From Acidovorax sp. 106 (GTDB lineage: Bacteria > Pseudomonadota > Gammaproteobacteria > Burkholderiales > Burkholderiaceae_C), in the NCBI RefSeq assembly GCF_003663825.1, contig NZ_RCCC01000001.1, forward strand, positions 372,001 through 436,000: a stretch of DNA of 64,000 bases, read 5' to 3'. Below are positions 56,100 through 64,000 of the stretch, one piece after another (position 1 is the first letter of the stretch; every line of letters begins with the position of its first letter). Under the pieces are notes generated by a model that saw only the letters and a list, made by a program, of their open reading frames with translations, was not told the DNA's origin and made no database searches. A program made the position numbers and the translations under genes.

Positions 56100-57185
56100 T
56101 CAGGGGAGTGGAATCAGGATTCGGAAGTCGGTGCGACCCGCCACGCTGTCGCACTCGATCAACCCATGGTGGCGCTGCACAAACGTCTGTGCCAGCGTCA
56201 AACCCAAGCCCGACCCGCCATCGCGCCCCGACACCAGAGGGTAAAAAATCCGCTCTTTGATGGCATCGGGCACCCCCGGTCCGTTGTCGATGACATGCAA
56301 TTCCAATGCCAGGCGATAACGCTGCCGGCCAAAGGTGACCTGCCGGGCCACGCGGGTGCGCAGGGTGATGACAGCATCGCCTTGCGCAATGCGCTCGGTC
56401 AAGGCCTGGGCGGCGTTCTGTACCACGTTGAGCAGGGCCTGAATCAGCTGGGCCCGGTCACCCCGGAACTCAGGGATGGAGGTGTCGTAGTCGCGTGCAA
56501 CTTTAAGGCCCTGCGGGTATTCCACCAGCACCAGCGAGCGCACACGCTCACACACCTCGTGGATGTTCACATCACCCACCAAGTGGGGGTGGCGGTGGGG
56601 CGCCAGCAGACGATCTACCAGGCTTTGCAGCCGGTCGGCTTCGTGGATGATGACCTGTGTGTACTCCTTGAGTTCACGGCTTTCCAGGTCCATCTCCAGC
56701 AACTGGGCCGCGCCGCGAATGCCCCCCAAGGGGTTCTTGATCTCGTGCGCCAGGTTGCGGATCAACTCCTTGTTTGCCAAGGCCTGCTCTCGCAATCGCT
56801 CTTCGCGGTCCTGCCGGGCTTGCTGCTCCAGCGGCCACAGCTCCACCAGCATTTCGCCCAGGCGCTCTGAAGCCGCTACGTTCACGTGCACAGGCACCGG
56901 GTCCTGGGTCAGGCGTCGCAAGCTGGCTTCAAAGCGCAGCGCGGCAAAGTCCTGCACCTTGGCGCCCGACAGGGCCGTTTGCAGCAAGGCGGGATCGGTG
57001 AAGAAGGCAGAAAAATCGGCCCCCTCCAGGGTGCGGCGCGACAGCCCCAGCGTGTTTTCCAGTGCCGCATTGGCAAACTGCACCGAGCCATCGGTGCGCA
57101 ACACGGCGATCAGGGTGGACAGCAGGTCCAGCGAATGAAAACGGCTGAGGCCCTGAGTGGCATCAGCCGTGTGGTTTGTTGTCAC
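56100..57185 (-). CDS. ntrB: Nitrogen regulator NR(II), sensor histidine kinase
   Basis: A 361-residue cytoplasmic kinase/phosphatase. The PAS domain at about 20-90 reads LIAVLRTDGSVQFANAALEN. The dimerisation/phospho-acceptor helix is LAHEIKNPLGGIRGAAQLLE and the HATPase domain has NVVQNAAQAL and DNGPGVPDAI. No transmembrane segments, as expected for a PII-controlled NtrB. It sits 37 bp upstream of ntrC. Confidence 0.95.
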   Translation of the reverse strand: MTTNHTADATQGLSRFHSLDLLSTLIAVLRTDGSVQFANAALENTLGLSRRTLEGADFSAFFTDPALLQTALSGAKVQDFAALRFEASLRRLTQDPVPVHVNVAASERLGEMLVELWPLEQQARQDREERLREQALANKELIRNLAHEIKNPLGGIRGAAQLLEMDLESRELKEYTQVIIHEADRLQSLVDRLLAPHRHPHLVGDVNIHEVCERVRSLVLVEYPQGLKVARDYDTSIPEFRGDRAQLIQALLNVVQNAAQALTERIAQGDAVITLRTRVARQVTFGRQRYRLALELHVIDNGPGVPDAIKERIFYPLVSGRDGGSGLGLTLAQTFVQRHHGLIECDSVAGRTDFRILIPLP

Positions 57186-57195
57186 AGTGAAGTTA

Positions 57196-57708
57196 TCAGT
57201 TGGCGGGTAAACGGCTCAGTTCGCGTTTGATGCCTGCGACATCGCTCTCGCTGCGGGCGACTGCGGCCTTGAGCTCGGCAGTGCGCTCCATGTAGCGCTG
57301 TGGGTTGCGCAAATCCAGCGCATTGCGCTCTGGCGCGCCGCCGTTGTATTCCTTGACCAGTTCCGCCTGCCGGGCCTCGGCCTTGCGCAACTCGGACTCC
57401 AGGATCGCGCGCGCATCAGAATCGCGCGCACGCTGGTCGTTGTTGCTGACACGCGGCGCCCCTGCAGGCGATGACGATGAGGCGGAAGAAGAAGCAGATG
57501 AGCCACCAGACGAGGCCCCACCGCCACCCGAAGGCCGCGAACCCTGGATGACGGTGACATTGCCCCCCTCAACGAGTTTGCAGCCACGCTCCTTGGCTTG
57601 GGTGGCATTGTTGGTGTATTCGTTGCCGCAGCGGTAGATGCGGTCTTGCGCCAGGGCGGCGACTGGCAGCGCCGCCAAGATCCACAGGGTGAGTAGCGTT
57701 TTGTTCAT
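57196..57708 (-). CDS. DUF4124 exported protein
   Basis: A 170-residue exported protein: signal peptide MNKTLLTLWILAALPVAALAQ, then the DUF4124-type segment DRIYRCGNEYTNNATQAKER, a Ser/Gly-rich linker (SSGGSSASSSASSSSPAG) and a charged helical C-terminus. AGGAAA precedes the ATG. It lies between glnA and ntrB, 10 bp from ntrB on the same strand, so it is likely co-transcribed with ntrBC. The function is unknown. Confidence 0.85.
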   Translation of the reverse strand: MNKTLLTLWILAALPVAALAQDRIYRCGNEYTNNATQAKERGCKLVEGGNVTVIQGSRPSGGGGASSGGSSASSSASSSSPAGAPRVSNNDQRARDSDARAILESELRKAEARQAELVKEYNGGAPERNALDLRNPQRYMERTAELKAAVARSESDVAGIKRELSRLPAN

Positions 57709-57873
57709 AGATTTTCCTCGCACAGTGCATGCAGGGTTGCCGTGGAGTATCTCCCAATCACTCCGCATCGCCAATGTAGCGAGGGGCACGGCTGGCAGGG
57801 ATTTGTGTAAGGATGCAACGCTTTACACGACTGCCTCACCGAGGTGGATAAACCGCGCTCGCCAATGTTCCAT

Positions 57874-57902
57874 AAAAAAAGGCGGCCGAAGCCGCCTTTT
57901 TG
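57874..57902 (-). terminator. Intrinsic terminator of glnA
   Basis: On the minus strand, GGCGGC-TTCG-GCCGCC (with A/T extension of the stem) is followed by a run of seven Ts. The 220-bp gap therefore separates glnA from the DUF4124-ntrBC unit, which must have its own promoter or rely on read-through. Confidence 0.9.
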
Positions 57903-57928
57903 GCAAGTGACAGCCGCGTTGCGGGCTA

Positions 57929-59344
57929 TCAGAGCGAGTAGTACATGTCGTACTCGACAGGGTGCACGGCCATGCGGAAGCGGGTCACTTCGTTCATCTT
58001 CAGATCGATATAGGCGTCGATCATGCTGTCGGTGAACACGCCACCCTTGGTCAGGAATGCACGGTCCTTGTCCAGGTGCTCCAGCGCCTGGTCCAGGCTG
58101 TGGCACACGGTAGGCACCAGCTTGTCTTCTTCTGGGGGCAGATGGTACAGGTCCTTCGTAGCGGCTTCGCCAGGATGGATCTTGTTTTCCACACCGTCCA
58201 GACCCGCCATCAGCAAGGCAGCGAAGCCCAGGTAGGGGTTCATCAGTGGATCGGGGAAGCGGGCTTCCACACGACGGCCCTTGGGGTTAGCAACGTAAGG
58301 GATGCGGATCGAGGCAGAACGGTTCTTGGCCGAGTAAGCCAGCTTCACCGGGGCTTCGAAGTGAGGCACCAAGCGCTTGTAGCTGTTGGTACCAGGGTTG
58401 GTGATGGCGTTCAGGGCACGGGCGTGCTTGATGATGCCGCCGATGTAGTACAGCGCGTAGTCCGACAGGCCTGCATAGCCGTCGCCAGCAAACAGGTTCT
58501 TGCCATCCTTCCAGACGGACTGGTGCACGTGCATGCCGGAGCCGTTGTCACCGTGGTAAGGCTTGGGCATGAACGTAGCGGTCTTGCCGTAGGCGTTGGC
58601 CACGTTGTGGATCACGTACTTTTGCAGGATGGTCCAGTCGGCGCGCTCAACCAGCGTGCTGAAACGGGTGCCGATTTCGTTCTGGCCAGCGCCCGCCACT
58701 TCGTGGTGGAACACTTCGACCGGGATGCCCAGGGACTCGAGGATCAAGGACATTTCAGCGCGCATGTCTTGCGTGCTGTCAACTGGAGGCACGGGGAAGT
58801 AGCCGCCCTTGACGGTGGGACGGTGGCCGCGGTTGCCACCTTCGAGCTTGGCGCCAGTGTTCCAGGGGGCTTCGTATTCGTCGATTTCGTAGAAAGTGTT
58901 GTTGGGCTCAGTGCTCCAGCGAACGCCGTCGAAGATGAAGAATTCTGGCTCAGGACCGAAGTAGGCTGTGTCGCCCAGGCCGGATGCCTTCAGGTAGGCT
59001 TCAGCGCGCTTAGCGATGGAGCGTGGATCGCGGTCATAGGCCTTGCCATCGCTGGGCTCGATCACGTCGCAAGTCAGGATCAGCGTGGTTTCTTCGAAGA
59101 AGGGATCGATGTTGGCCGTGCTGGGATCAGGGATCAGCTGCATGTCGGAGGCTTCAATGCCCTTCCAGCCAGCGATCGAAGAGCCGTCAAAGGCATGGCC
59201 CGAAATGAACTTGTCTTCGTCGAAGTGAGAGACAGGCACCGTGGTGTGCTGCTGCTTGCCACGGGTATCAGTGAAACGGAAGTCAACGAACTTGACTTCG
59301 TTTTCCTTCACCATCTTCATCACATCTGCAACGGTCTTGGCCAT
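57929..59344 (-). CDS. glnA: Glutamine synthetase, type I
   Basis: A 471-residue enzyme joining ammonia to glutamate. Start [20 protein letters not shown] preceded by AGGAGA. Catalytic [32 protein letters not shown] and the adenylylation tyrosine loop [10 protein letters not shown] are present, so it should be regulated by GlnE adenylylation. The in-frame upstream extension overlaps the sigma-54 promoter and is not coding. Confidence 0.97.
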   Translation of the reverse strand: MAKTVADVMKMVKENEVKFVDFRFTDTRGKQQHTTVPVSHFDEDKFISGHAFDGSSIAGWKGIEASDMQLIPDPSTANIDPFFEETTLILTCDVIEPSDGKAYDRDPRSIAKRAEAYLKASGLGDTAYFGPEPEFFIFDGVRWSTEPNNTFYEIDEYEAPWNTGAKLEGGNRGHRPTVKGGYFPVPPVDSTQDMRAEMSLILESLGIPVEVFHHEVAGAGQNEIGTRFSTLVERADWTILQKYVIHNVANAYGKTATFMPKPYHGDNGSGMHVHQSVWKDGKNLFAGDGYAGLSDYALYYIGGIIKHARALNAITNPGTNSYKRLVPHFEAPVKLAYSAKNRSASIRIPYVANPKGRRVEARFPDPLMNPYLGFAALLMAGLDGVENKIHPGEAATKDLYHLPPEEDKLVPTVCHSLDQALEHLDKDRAFLTKGGVFTDSMIDAYIDLKMNEVTRFRMAVHPVEYDMYYSL

Positions 59345-59390
59345 CAGGTTCTCCTGGGTAAAGCGCTTGTTGAAAAAATTTAACGAAATT

Positions 59391-59408
59391 AAGCAGGTTG
59401 CGTGCCAA
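59391..59408 (-). promoter_or_regulatory. Sigma-54 promoter of glnA
   Basis: On the minus strand TTGGCACGCAACCTGCTT matches the -24/-12 consensus TGGCAC-N5-TTGC with one substitution. It would start transcription near 59380, leaving a leader of about 36 nt. Confidence 0.8.
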
Positions 59409-59422
59409 CTGGCCACACCCAC

Positions 59423-59439
59423 TGCACTACCGTGGCGCA
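59423..59439. promoter_or_regulatory. NtrC-type binding site upstream of glnA
   Basis: TGCACTACCGTGGCGCA matches the NtrC dyad TGCAC-N7-GTGCA with one mismatch. It lies about 45-60 bp upstream of the predicted start. A further half-site (TGCACC at 59475) lies farther upstream, near -95 to -110. Confidence 0.65.
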
Positions 59440-59514
59440 AAGCCTTCGCATTTGAAGTGCCGAGGACAAAGCAATGCACCAAAAGTAATCAAATGTCACA
59501 AAAAACCAAGCTAC

Positions 59515-60336
59515 TCATAAAGATCGCACCAATTCGGGGCCCAAATTTGCACCAATTGAGTGCAACCCCTGCAGCAAACTGCTCCAACCGGCGGGCACCA
59601 GGTCTTTGGGCCCCTTCACCCCGAGCTCAATGTGGCGCCCATATTGGGGGTGGTCCACACTGGGCAGGCTGAAAACACGCAGCCCATGGTGGCTTTGCTC
59701 AATCTGCTCCATGAGCGGCGTCAAGGACGATTCCATGGCGCCAAACACGATCACCGAGCGCTCGACTTGGGGGGCTGAGTGAAAGTGGTCCTGGTAGTAG
59801 CGGTCCAACACCCACTCCATCATGGGCCACGCCATGACGGGAAAGCCGGGTACGAAATGTACCCTGCCACCACCCTCGCCCAGACAACTGAAACCCGGAA
59901 TTTTGTTGTACGGGTTAGGAATGATTTCTGCCCCTTGAGGGAAGACGCCCATGTTCAATCGATGCAGATTGTCTGCGCGCTCAGGCTCATACGCAACGCC
60001 TTGCTCCCGCGCCACATCCTGCATTCGCTCGCGGATCAGCGCCGCGGCACCTTCGTGCAGCGCCAGCTCACGTCCCAACGCAGCCCCAGCGCATTGCCGG
60101 GTGTGATCGTCAGGCGTTGCGCCAATCCCACCGCAGGAGAAGATCATGTCACCTGAAGCAAAGGCTCGCTGCAACGTGGCCGTGAGACGGGCGGGGTTGT
60201 CCCCCACGTAGTCAGCGTAGGACAGAGACAGGCCCCGGGCTGCAAGCAGCTCTATGACCTTGGGCATGTGCTTGTCCGCACGCTTGCCGGACAGGATTTC
60301 ATCGCCAACGATGATCAAACCAAAGTGAGGGGTCAT
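59515..60336 (-). CDS. Molybdopterin-binding domain protein (CinA N-terminal type)
   Basis: A 273-residue protein with a MoCF_biosynth/CinA-like N-terminal domain: FGLIIVGDEILSGKRADKHM, SCGGIGATPDDHT and the FVPGFPVMAW loop. It lacks the C-terminal CinA nicotinamide-nucleotide deamidase domain. The family is sometimes annotated as a competence/damage-inducible protein; its role here is unknown. It begins 9 bp behind the EI24 gene. Confidence 0.9.
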   Translation of the reverse strand: MTPHFGLIIVGDEILSGKRADKHMPKVIELLAARGLSLSYADYVGDNPARLTATLQRAFASGDMIFSCGGIGATPDDHTRQCAGAALGRELALHEGAAALIRERMQDVAREQGVAYEPERADNLHRLNMGVFPQGAEIIPNPYNKIPGFSCLGEGGGRVHFVPGFPVMAWPMMEWVLDRYYQDHFHSAPQVERSVIVFGAMESSLTPLMEQIEQSHHGLRVFSLPSVDHPQYGRHIELGVKGPKDLVPAGWSSLLQGLHSIGANLGPELVRSL

Positions 60337-60345
60337 GACGCAGCT

Positions 60346-61245
60346 CTATGTTGCTCTGTGAGGGTTGTTGGCATCAGGCGCCAAGGGGGAATCAGACGCC
60401 AAGACATCCAGGGCCAAGGGACTCCCCTCGACAGGCAGGGCCTGCAGTTCACGCTCCGCTCGTAAACGCTCCAGCGCATGAAGGCAAAAATGGGCAAACC
60501 AGAGGGAGGAAAACGCAAAGACCAGGGTATAAATCCAGATCGCTAACGGTAGCAGCACCACAAAAGCCGCGGCAAACACCACACCGGAGGCCCAAACAAT
60601 GCTCGGTGCAGCCCCCAGGTATCCCGTCAATATGCCGATCCCTAGCAAGCTGGGGCGATGCCGTTTAAACAGCTCCATGCGCTCTTCCTGAGTCGCATGC
60701 TCTGCCAAGGCATCGAATGCCATGACCCTGTAGCTCAGCCAGCCCCAAATCAATGGCGGCAGCACCAGCACAAGAGGTGGCACCAGCCAGAGGGGCATAG
60801 AGACCACCAAAGCCACCAGCGCCATCAGCGTGGACGCGATGGACCAAAGCAGGCCAGAGAGGAAAGTCCCCCCTCGCTTACGCATCAGCTGTGGAAATCG
60901 CCTGGCAGCCACCATGTTGACCAAGGCAGGCGTCATGAGCAGTGCGACCCCCAGGAGTGACAACATAACCAGAACAGGAGACACCAGTAGCACCAGCATC
61001 AGCGGCGCCAGCCAGTTCAGCACGCTCGACACGCCCCAGGCTTCCAGCCATGTCAAAACACTGGACAAGAGGGAGGAGCCATCCAGCAATCGGGTCATTG
61101 CAGCGACGGCGCTATCCCAATAAAAGTGATGCGACACCAACGCCAAAATCGCCATCAATACCAGCGGCGCCGCAGACAGCAGCATGACGCGTGGGCGCAA
61201 ACAATATGCGGCAGCACGCCAAAAGGAATCAAAAAGCAGACCCAT
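60346..61245 (-). CDS. EI24 / CysZ-like multi-pass membrane protein
   Basis: A 299-residue inner-membrane protein with about six hydrophobic segments; it begins MGLLFDSFWRAAAYCL, and the region WGWLSYRVMAFDALAEHA matches the EI24 domain. A longer in-frame start is not conserved. CysZ is a sulfate permease of this fold, but a sulfate role is not shown by anything in this window. Confidence 0.87.
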   Translation of the reverse strand: MGLLFDSFWRAAAYCLRPRVMLLSAAPLVLMAILALVSHHFYWDSAVAAMTRLLDGSSLLSSVLTWLEAWGVSSVLNWLAPLMLVLLVSPVLVMLSLLGVALLMTPALVNMVAARRFPQLMRKRGGTFLSGLLWSIASTLMALVALVVSMPLWLVPPLVLVLPPLIWGWLSYRVMAFDALAEHATQEERMELFKRHRPSLLGIGILTGYLGAAPSIVWASGVVFAAAFVVLLPLAIWIYTLVFAFSSLWFAHFCLHALERLRAERELQALPVEGSPLALDVLASDSPLAPDANNPHRAT

Positions 61246-61286
61246 AGCGCGAGCATAACGCGCCTGCAGAAAAGCCTTGAATACGC

Positions 61287-62300
61287 CTACGCGCGTCCCA
61301 ACAAACGCAACACACCACGCCATTGCTGCGACCAGAATCCCCGCCCATAGTCACGTACCCTGCCATTGGCGTCGGGCTCGATCTGATCGCGGACTCCAGT
61401 GGGGTCATAGCGCTGTTCAAAATTAGCGGTCCCCATCAACATGTCCCACCAGGGTAAGAGCACGCCAAAATTGTGGCCACCCAGCACGACATGTTTTGCC
61501 GATACAACCTGTCCATCCGCACCACGGCGGGCGTCCTTCACAGTTTCATGGCCGATACCGATGCTGTGATGCAAGCGGTGGAATCGCGGGCTCACCCAAA
61601 GGCGCTCACCAATCACTCCAAACCACACCCGTAGGTTGGCATGCTGAAAGCTCTCGCTCAACTGGGCAATCGCCACGATCGCAATGAACTGGGCAGGCGC
61701 AACGCCAATGCACTGTGCAACGACCACCCAAATGACATCCCGCAATACGTCATCCAACAAGTGATTGCGGTTATCGGTCCACACGGTCATTTGCCGCTGC
61801 GAATGATGCAGGGCGTGCAGCTTCCACCACCATTCAAAATGGTGTTGACCTCGGTGGATCCAGTAGTCCACAAAGTCGAATACCACCAAGTAAATGATCA
61901 AGCTGACCCAAGGAATGTCTGTCCAACCTGGCAGCAAGCCATCTAGTTGCAAAGGGCTGAAACCCACCAGTCTCAACACGCCAAACAGCGAGTCCATCAC
62001 TGGCGCCAAAAGAAAGAACATCGCGACGCGGAACAGCCCTAGTCGATGGATCAAGGTGTAAAGCACATCCACACGCACCGCAGTGCGATCCACCACCAGC
62101 TCTACAGGCCGCCATTTCTGCAAGGGCCCAATCACCAGACAAATCACTGCAATTTGAAGCACGCCAACCAATAGCCAACCTGCGGCGTCGTAACCTGACT
62201 CAAGGATGCCCCCAAAGCCCATCGCAAACAAAAGCGGCTGCATGACGCTTTCAAAAATCCACTGCTGCGCGGCATCAAAAATACTGGCAACCCATTCCAT
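61287..62300 (-). CDS. Sterol desaturase / fatty-acid hydroxylase family protein
   Basis: A 337-residue integral membrane di-iron enzyme. The conserved histidine clusters are present: DYWIHRGQHH, LHALHHS and FHRLHHSIGIGH. Hydrophobic segments occur at about 20-50, 75-115 and 130-160. It probably hydroxylates or desaturates a lipid; the substrate is unknown. Confidence 0.92.
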   Translation of the reverse strand: MEWVASIFDAAQQWIFESVMQPLLFAMGFGGILESGYDAAGWLLVGVLQIAVICLVIGPLQKWRPVELVVDRTAVRVDVLYTLIHRLGLFRVAMFFLLAPVMDSLFGVLRLVGFSPLQLDGLLPGWTDIPWVSLIIYLVVFDFVDYWIHRGQHHFEWWWKLHALHHSQRQMTVWTDNRNHLLDDVLRDVIWVVVAQCIGVAPAQFIAIVAIAQLSESFQHANLRVWFGVIGERLWVSPRFHRLHHSIGIGHETVKDARRGADGQVVSAKHVVLGGHNFGVLLPWWDMLMGTANFEQRYDPTGVRDQIEPDANGRVRDYGRGFWSQQWRGVLRLLGRA

Positions 62301-62345
62301 AAAACAGCGACCTCAATTTCTTTCAACGCAAGGGACCGCAAAGAA

Positions 62346-63128
62346 TCATCGACGATCAACAAAACCAAGCTGGGGGTGTTCTCTCAATGTCTTAAAGCAA
62401 AACCCCTTTTGCTTCAGCCCCAAGATCAAAGGCTCCAACACGGCGGGAGCCCAGGGCTCTTGCCGTGACCAGATTCCAAGGTGGGCCATCAAAATATCGC
62501 CACTGCGTATATCCCGCAGAGCCTGGGCAAGCAACTTGGCGTTACCAAACTTTTCGCTGGGCAGTTCATCACCCAAAAAACCTGCTTTAGCCCAGCCTAC
62601 GTGGCTGTAGCCGCAGGATTTTGCGGCCTGCTCCAATGCCGGGGAGAGCTTTCCACCAGGCGCCCGGAACAGTGGCAAGGTCGCCCGCCCGGTGAGAGCT
62701 TCAAGTCGTTGTGAAGCTTGTGTGAGTTCAGAGCAATAGGCTGCGGTGTTCATCACAAAAGATTCGCCTTGGCGAGGCCCTGCCGAAGGCTTGACCCTGA
62801 AGGCAGACGCGCTCACGTCCGATTGCCAATAAACGTGGTTAAAGGTGTGTGAGGCAAACGCATGCCCCTCTTTTGCCCGATCACGCCACCAAGGAGCCCA
62901 ATAGTCCCCAAGGCTGCCATCGCCTTCCTTGGTTTTCTCATTCGCCGCGAAAAAAGTGACCAGCACCTTGTGTCTCGCCAACACCTCCGCGATCAATGGG
63001 GCCACGCCCATGTGGCCCGTATCAAATGTCAAATAAAGCGGCTGACGACAAGGCTCGACGGACGTTGCAAAGACTGAAGAAGCAAACAACATTCCGCAAG
63101 ACAGCAAAGGCACCACCAAGGCTCGCAT
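62346..63128 (-). CDS. Exported polysaccharide-deacetylase-family protein with altered metal motif
   Basis: A 260-residue protein with signal peptide (MRALVVPLLSCGMLFASSVFA) and a CE4-type NodB domain. Motif 1 reads YLTFDTGH instead of TFDDG, so one metal-binding Asp is replaced by Thr; motif 2 SHTFNH and motif 3 LFRAPGGK are intact. Deacetylation of a cell-envelope or exopolysaccharide sugar is the family role, but activity is in doubt. It is in a leftward run with the propeller gene 22 bp upstream. Confidence 0.88.
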   Translation of the reverse strand: MRALVVPLLSCGMLFASSVFATSVEPCRQPLYLTFDTGHMGVAPLIAEVLARHKVLVTFFAANEKTKEGDGSLGDYWAPWWRDRAKEGHAFASHTFNHVYWQSDVSASAFRVKPSAGPRQGESFVMNTAAYCSELTQASQRLEALTGRATLPLFRAPGGKLSPALEQAAKSCGYSHVGWAKAGFLGDELPSEKFGNAKLLAQALRDIRSGDILMAHLGIWSRQEPWAPAVLEPLILGLKQKGFCFKTLREHPQLGFVDRR

Positions 63129-63150
63129 GCTGAACTACTCTTTGCGCGTG

Positions 63151-64000
63151 TCAACGCGGTGCGTGCTGCAAAGTCCAGACGCCATGGGGCGACTTGCCCA
63201 CCGGAACCTGGCGGACGACTTTTTTCTCAACGGTGTCTACGACCGACAGCTTCTTCGCCCAGCGGGAACTCACATAAATATATCGACCGTCTGCAGACAC
63301 GTCCATGCAATCGGGGCCACCAGGAACTGAATAGCTCTCAACCACCTCCTGGCGTTGCATATCAATCTTGCTGATCGTATTGGCCACCCGATTGCTCACA
63401 TACAGGTGCTTGCCGTCCCCTGTCGCGCGAAAAGCATGAGCGCCACTGCCCGTCTTGATCTTCTTGATGCTCTGAGGCTGCAACGCAGACACGTCAAAGA
63501 CCTCCACACTGTCACTGCCAGTCAGCCCGACGAATAGCTTTTTGTCATCTGCGCTGCCATATACATCGGCAGGCATAGGTCCGGTCTTGATCCGCCACTT
63601 GATGGACTGTGAAGCGATGTCCATTGCAACCAGCTCGTCACTGTCCTGCATCGTGACGTAAGCCGTGGTGCTTTTGCTATCAATCCAAACATGGCTAGGG
63701 GTGCGTGAGGTGGCAACCCGCTTCACCAAGGTCAAATCCTTGCCATCCCATTTATAAAAATCCACGTGATTCAAGCGGTTGGCAGCCGTAACCAACCACT
63801 TCATGTCTGGCGTAAAACGCAACTGGTAGGGGTCAACAATGTCACGGACTGTCCGCTGCACTTCTGCAGTACGAGGATCGATAAACGTCAAGGTGTCGCT
63901 CAGGGCATTCGCAATGATCAGCGAACGCTCATCGGGCGTCAGATACAGGTGATGCGGCTCCTTACCGGTAGCAATCCGCTGTGTCTCGGTCCAGGTGTCT
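63151..64000 (-). CDS. YncE-like beta-propeller (YVTN repeat) protein, partial
   Basis: The frame is open to the window edge, so the N-terminus is missing; about 283 residues are seen. Repeats of about 40 residues recur, each with a strand like HLYVSNRVANTISKIDM or YIYVSSRWAKKLSVVDT, the pattern of YVTN/YncE seven-bladed propellers, which are generally periplasmic. It is the upstream gene of the deacetylase run. Confidence 0.85.
   Translation of the reverse strand, partial: DTWTETQRIATGKEPHHLYLTPDERSLIIANALSDTLTFIDPRTAEVQRTVRDIVDPYQLRFTPDMKWLVTAANRLNHVDFYKWDGKDLTLVKRVATSRTPSHVWIDSKSTTAYVTMQDSDELVAMDIASQSIKWRIKTGPMPADVYGSADDKKLFVGLTGSDSVEVFDVSALQPQSIKKIKTGSGAHAFRATGDGKHLYVSNRVANTISKIDMQRQEVVESYSVPGGPDCMDVSADGRYIYVSSRWAKKLSVVDTVEKKVVRQVPVGKSPHGVWTLQHAPR

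Overview
The window looks like a chromosomal segment of a GC-rich betaproteobacterium of the family Comamonadaceae (Acidovorax-like). The evidence is the gene content (glnA with ntrB-ntrC, glyA-nrdR behind a ZTP riboswitch, a pseudomonad-type polyol operon, DUF349, DUF2069 and YihY proteins), strong GC bias, and two dispersed palindromic repeat families that I recognise from this group. This placement is an inference from the sequence alone. There is no phage, transposase, rRNA or CRISPR array. The only tRNAs are two identical leucine tRNAs.

Layout. 1-5.3 kb: the 3' part of a DadA-like FAD oxidoreductase, the NAD(P)HX repair enzyme Nnr, an RNase R that lacks its usual N-terminal helix-turn-helix, and the tandem tRNA-Leu(CAG) pair. 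5.4-12.5 kb: a GNAT acetyltransferase, a large DUF349 protein, a nearly 1-kb gene-free region rich in hairpins, a membrane-anchored lytic transglycosylase, then ZTP riboswitch-glyA-nrdR. 12.8-22.2 kb: 5'-nucleotidase, MFS transporter and aroC on the minus strand, then a PAS/GAF/GGDEF/EAL protein, a CBS-pair protein, O-acetylhomoserine sulfhydrylase and an alpha/beta hydrolase. 22.2-33 kb: the DUF2157/GDYXXLXY membrane pair, YihY, DUF2069, an FAD-linked 2-hydroxyacid dehydrogenase, three further GNATs, an SDR, a small membrane protein, another hydrolase and an orphan.

33.1-43.1 kb is a complete polyol (mannitol/arabitol/sorbitol) catabolic locus, transcribed leftward: binding protein, two permeases, ATPase, long-chain polyol dehydrogenase, AraC regulator, xylulokinase and fructokinase. 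It matches the known Pseudomonas fluorescens mtlEFGKDYZ set. The transporter imports the polyol, the dehydrogenase makes fructose or xylulose, and the two kinases phosphorylate them. Several palindromic repeats have landed in this locus, one of them in frame inside xylB. 43.3-47.7 kb is a FecI-FecR-TonB receptor unit for regulated siderophore uptake.

48-54.3 kb holds thyA-DUF4337-folA, a berberine-bridge-type bicovalent flavoprotein behind a perfect 16-bp palindrome, a PAS-GGDEF cyclase and exonuclease III. 54.4-59.5 kb is the nitrogen-control block: glnA, with a sigma-54 promoter and an NtrC-type site, followed by a DUF4124 protein, ntrB and ntrC. 59.5-64 kb is a leftward run of five genes: a beta-propeller protein cut by the window edge, a secreted polysaccharide deacetylase-like protein with an altered metal motif, a sterol-desaturase-family membrane hydroxylase, an EI24 protein and a molybdopterin-binding-domain protein.
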